A stretch of 6,876 nt of DNA from JAYGED01 sp046582565. Lineage in GTDB: Bacteria > Pseudomonadota > Alphaproteobacteria > JAAXGF01. The position numbers were made by a program, and so were the translations under genes. The notes under the pieces were generated by a model. That model did not search any database. It saw nothing but the letters and a program-made list of their open reading frames with translations, and was not told the origin of the DNA. Every line of letters starts with the position of its first letter. Positions within the stretch are counted from its first letter, which is position 1. This document shows positions 6,568 through 6,876 of the stretch, one piece after another. The DNA lies in the NCBI GenBank assembly GCA_046582565.1, contig JAYGED010000119.1, positions 1-6,876 on the forward strand. Reading direction: 5' to 3'.

Positions 6568-6876
6568 GGCGATGGATGGTTTGTCGGGCAGAGCCAGGGG
6601 ATGAATTTTCCCCTGATTTGCCGGCCCGGGCCGACTTTACGTATAGGGGGACATCATTATAGTGCAGGATATCCGCGCTAAGAGCATCGGTTTCCGGCGC
6701 TGGTGCAATCCCCAATTCGGTTTTCAGCACGCCGCGGCATGCCTGATACTGTTTCAGCGCCATGGCCCGGTTGCCCTGCGCAACGTAGAGAGACATGAGA
6801 TTGCGGTGAACCGCCTCCTGCAAGGGATCAATGGCGAGAAGCCCGCGAGCCGTGATGATCGCCTTGTCCGGGGCGC
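6431..6876 (-). pseudogene. BTAD-domain N-terminal portion, frameshifted, cut by window edge
   Basis: The frame is open from the right edge and codes for a bacterial transcriptional activator domain (BTAD), as in SARP-type regulators. Helical-repeat motifs include ARGLLAIDPLQEAVHRNL, YVAQGNRAMALKQYQACR, and the closing motif LKTELGIAPAPETDAL. The homologous part ends in a linker near 6610; after that the literal frame reads an Arg/His-rich peptide with no family resemblance and stops at 6431. Removing one base from the G4A4 tract at 6606-6613 joins the linker to HPLALPDKPSIAVLPF and the TolB-like domain. The true start and any N-terminal winged-helix DNA-binding domain are outside the window. 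A TTG at 6823 begins the longest enclosed reading frame but lies inside the domain and is not a real start. The gene may be a pseudogene, or the shift may be a sequence error. Confidence 0.75.
6606..6613 (-). other. Probable frameshift site in the BTAD-TolB linker
   Basis: On the coding strand this is GGGGAAAA. The BTAD frame reads TCA GGG GAA AAT, while the TolB frame reads GGG AAA ATT CAT. Dropping one G or one A restores a continuous protein. The shift must lie downstream of the TAA at 6637-6639, because the TolB frame is closed there. A nearby CCCC run (6597-6600) is another possible place. Confidence 0.65.

Noticed and set aside
6606..6613. Programmed frameshift or transcriptional slippage at GGGGAAAA
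   Set aside because: A +1 shift is needed, the runs are short, and no stimulatory stop codon or structure is evident; a simple indel explains it better.
5902..6681. Long + strand reading frame (259 codons) opposite the regulator
   Set aside because: It lies antisense to the clearly coding TolB/TPR gene, its translation resembles no protein family, and it fits a GC-rich shadow frame.
1..6876. CRISPR array, insertion sequence, phage or defence genes
   Set aside because: No spaced repeats, transposase motifs, terminal inverted repeats or defence-protein domains were seen on either strand.

Overview
This GC-rich window encodes proteins that look alphaproteobacterial. The evidence is a CycM-like membrane-anchored cytochrome c divergent from a kdsB-pheA pair (an arrangement I recall from Rhizobiales and Rhodospirillales genomes), a cache/PAS/HD-GYP-like sensor, and a BTAD-TolB-TPR regulator. 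A Kdo-activating enzyme implies a Gram-negative outer membrane with LPS. I cannot name the genus.

Layout: 1-176 is upstream sequence with no recognisable gene. A likely two-gene operon follows on the + strand (177-3091): a two-TM sensor with a periplasmic cache-like domain, a cytoplasmic PAS and a degenerate HD-GYP domain, then a PPP-type metallophosphoesterase whose Shine-Dalgarno overlaps the sensor stop codon. A cytochrome c gene converges on it from the - strand (3126-3653). A 97-bp divergent intergenic region (3654-3750) separates that from kdsB (about 3757-4518), which overlaps pheA (4515-5360) by ATGA. From 5386 to the right edge, on the - strand, lies most of a BTAD + TolB-like + TPR regulator. 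Its 5' end is outside the window, and a one-base frameshift splits it between the BTAD and TolB parts.

Roles: the cytochrome c probably carries electrons between the bc1 complex and a terminal oxidase. KdsB activates Kdo for lipid A/core synthesis. PheA makes phenylpyruvate for phenylalanine, with an ACT domain for feedback control. The sensor and phosphatase may form a signalling pair, but no substrate is visible.

I did not find a clear new biological system. The points most worth a second look are the sensor's HD-GYP domain, which has lost nearly all metal ligands while keeping its fold, its tight coupling to a PPP phosphatase, the clean single-base frameshift in the BTAD regulator, and a metal-ligand Asp-to-Asn change in KdsB.
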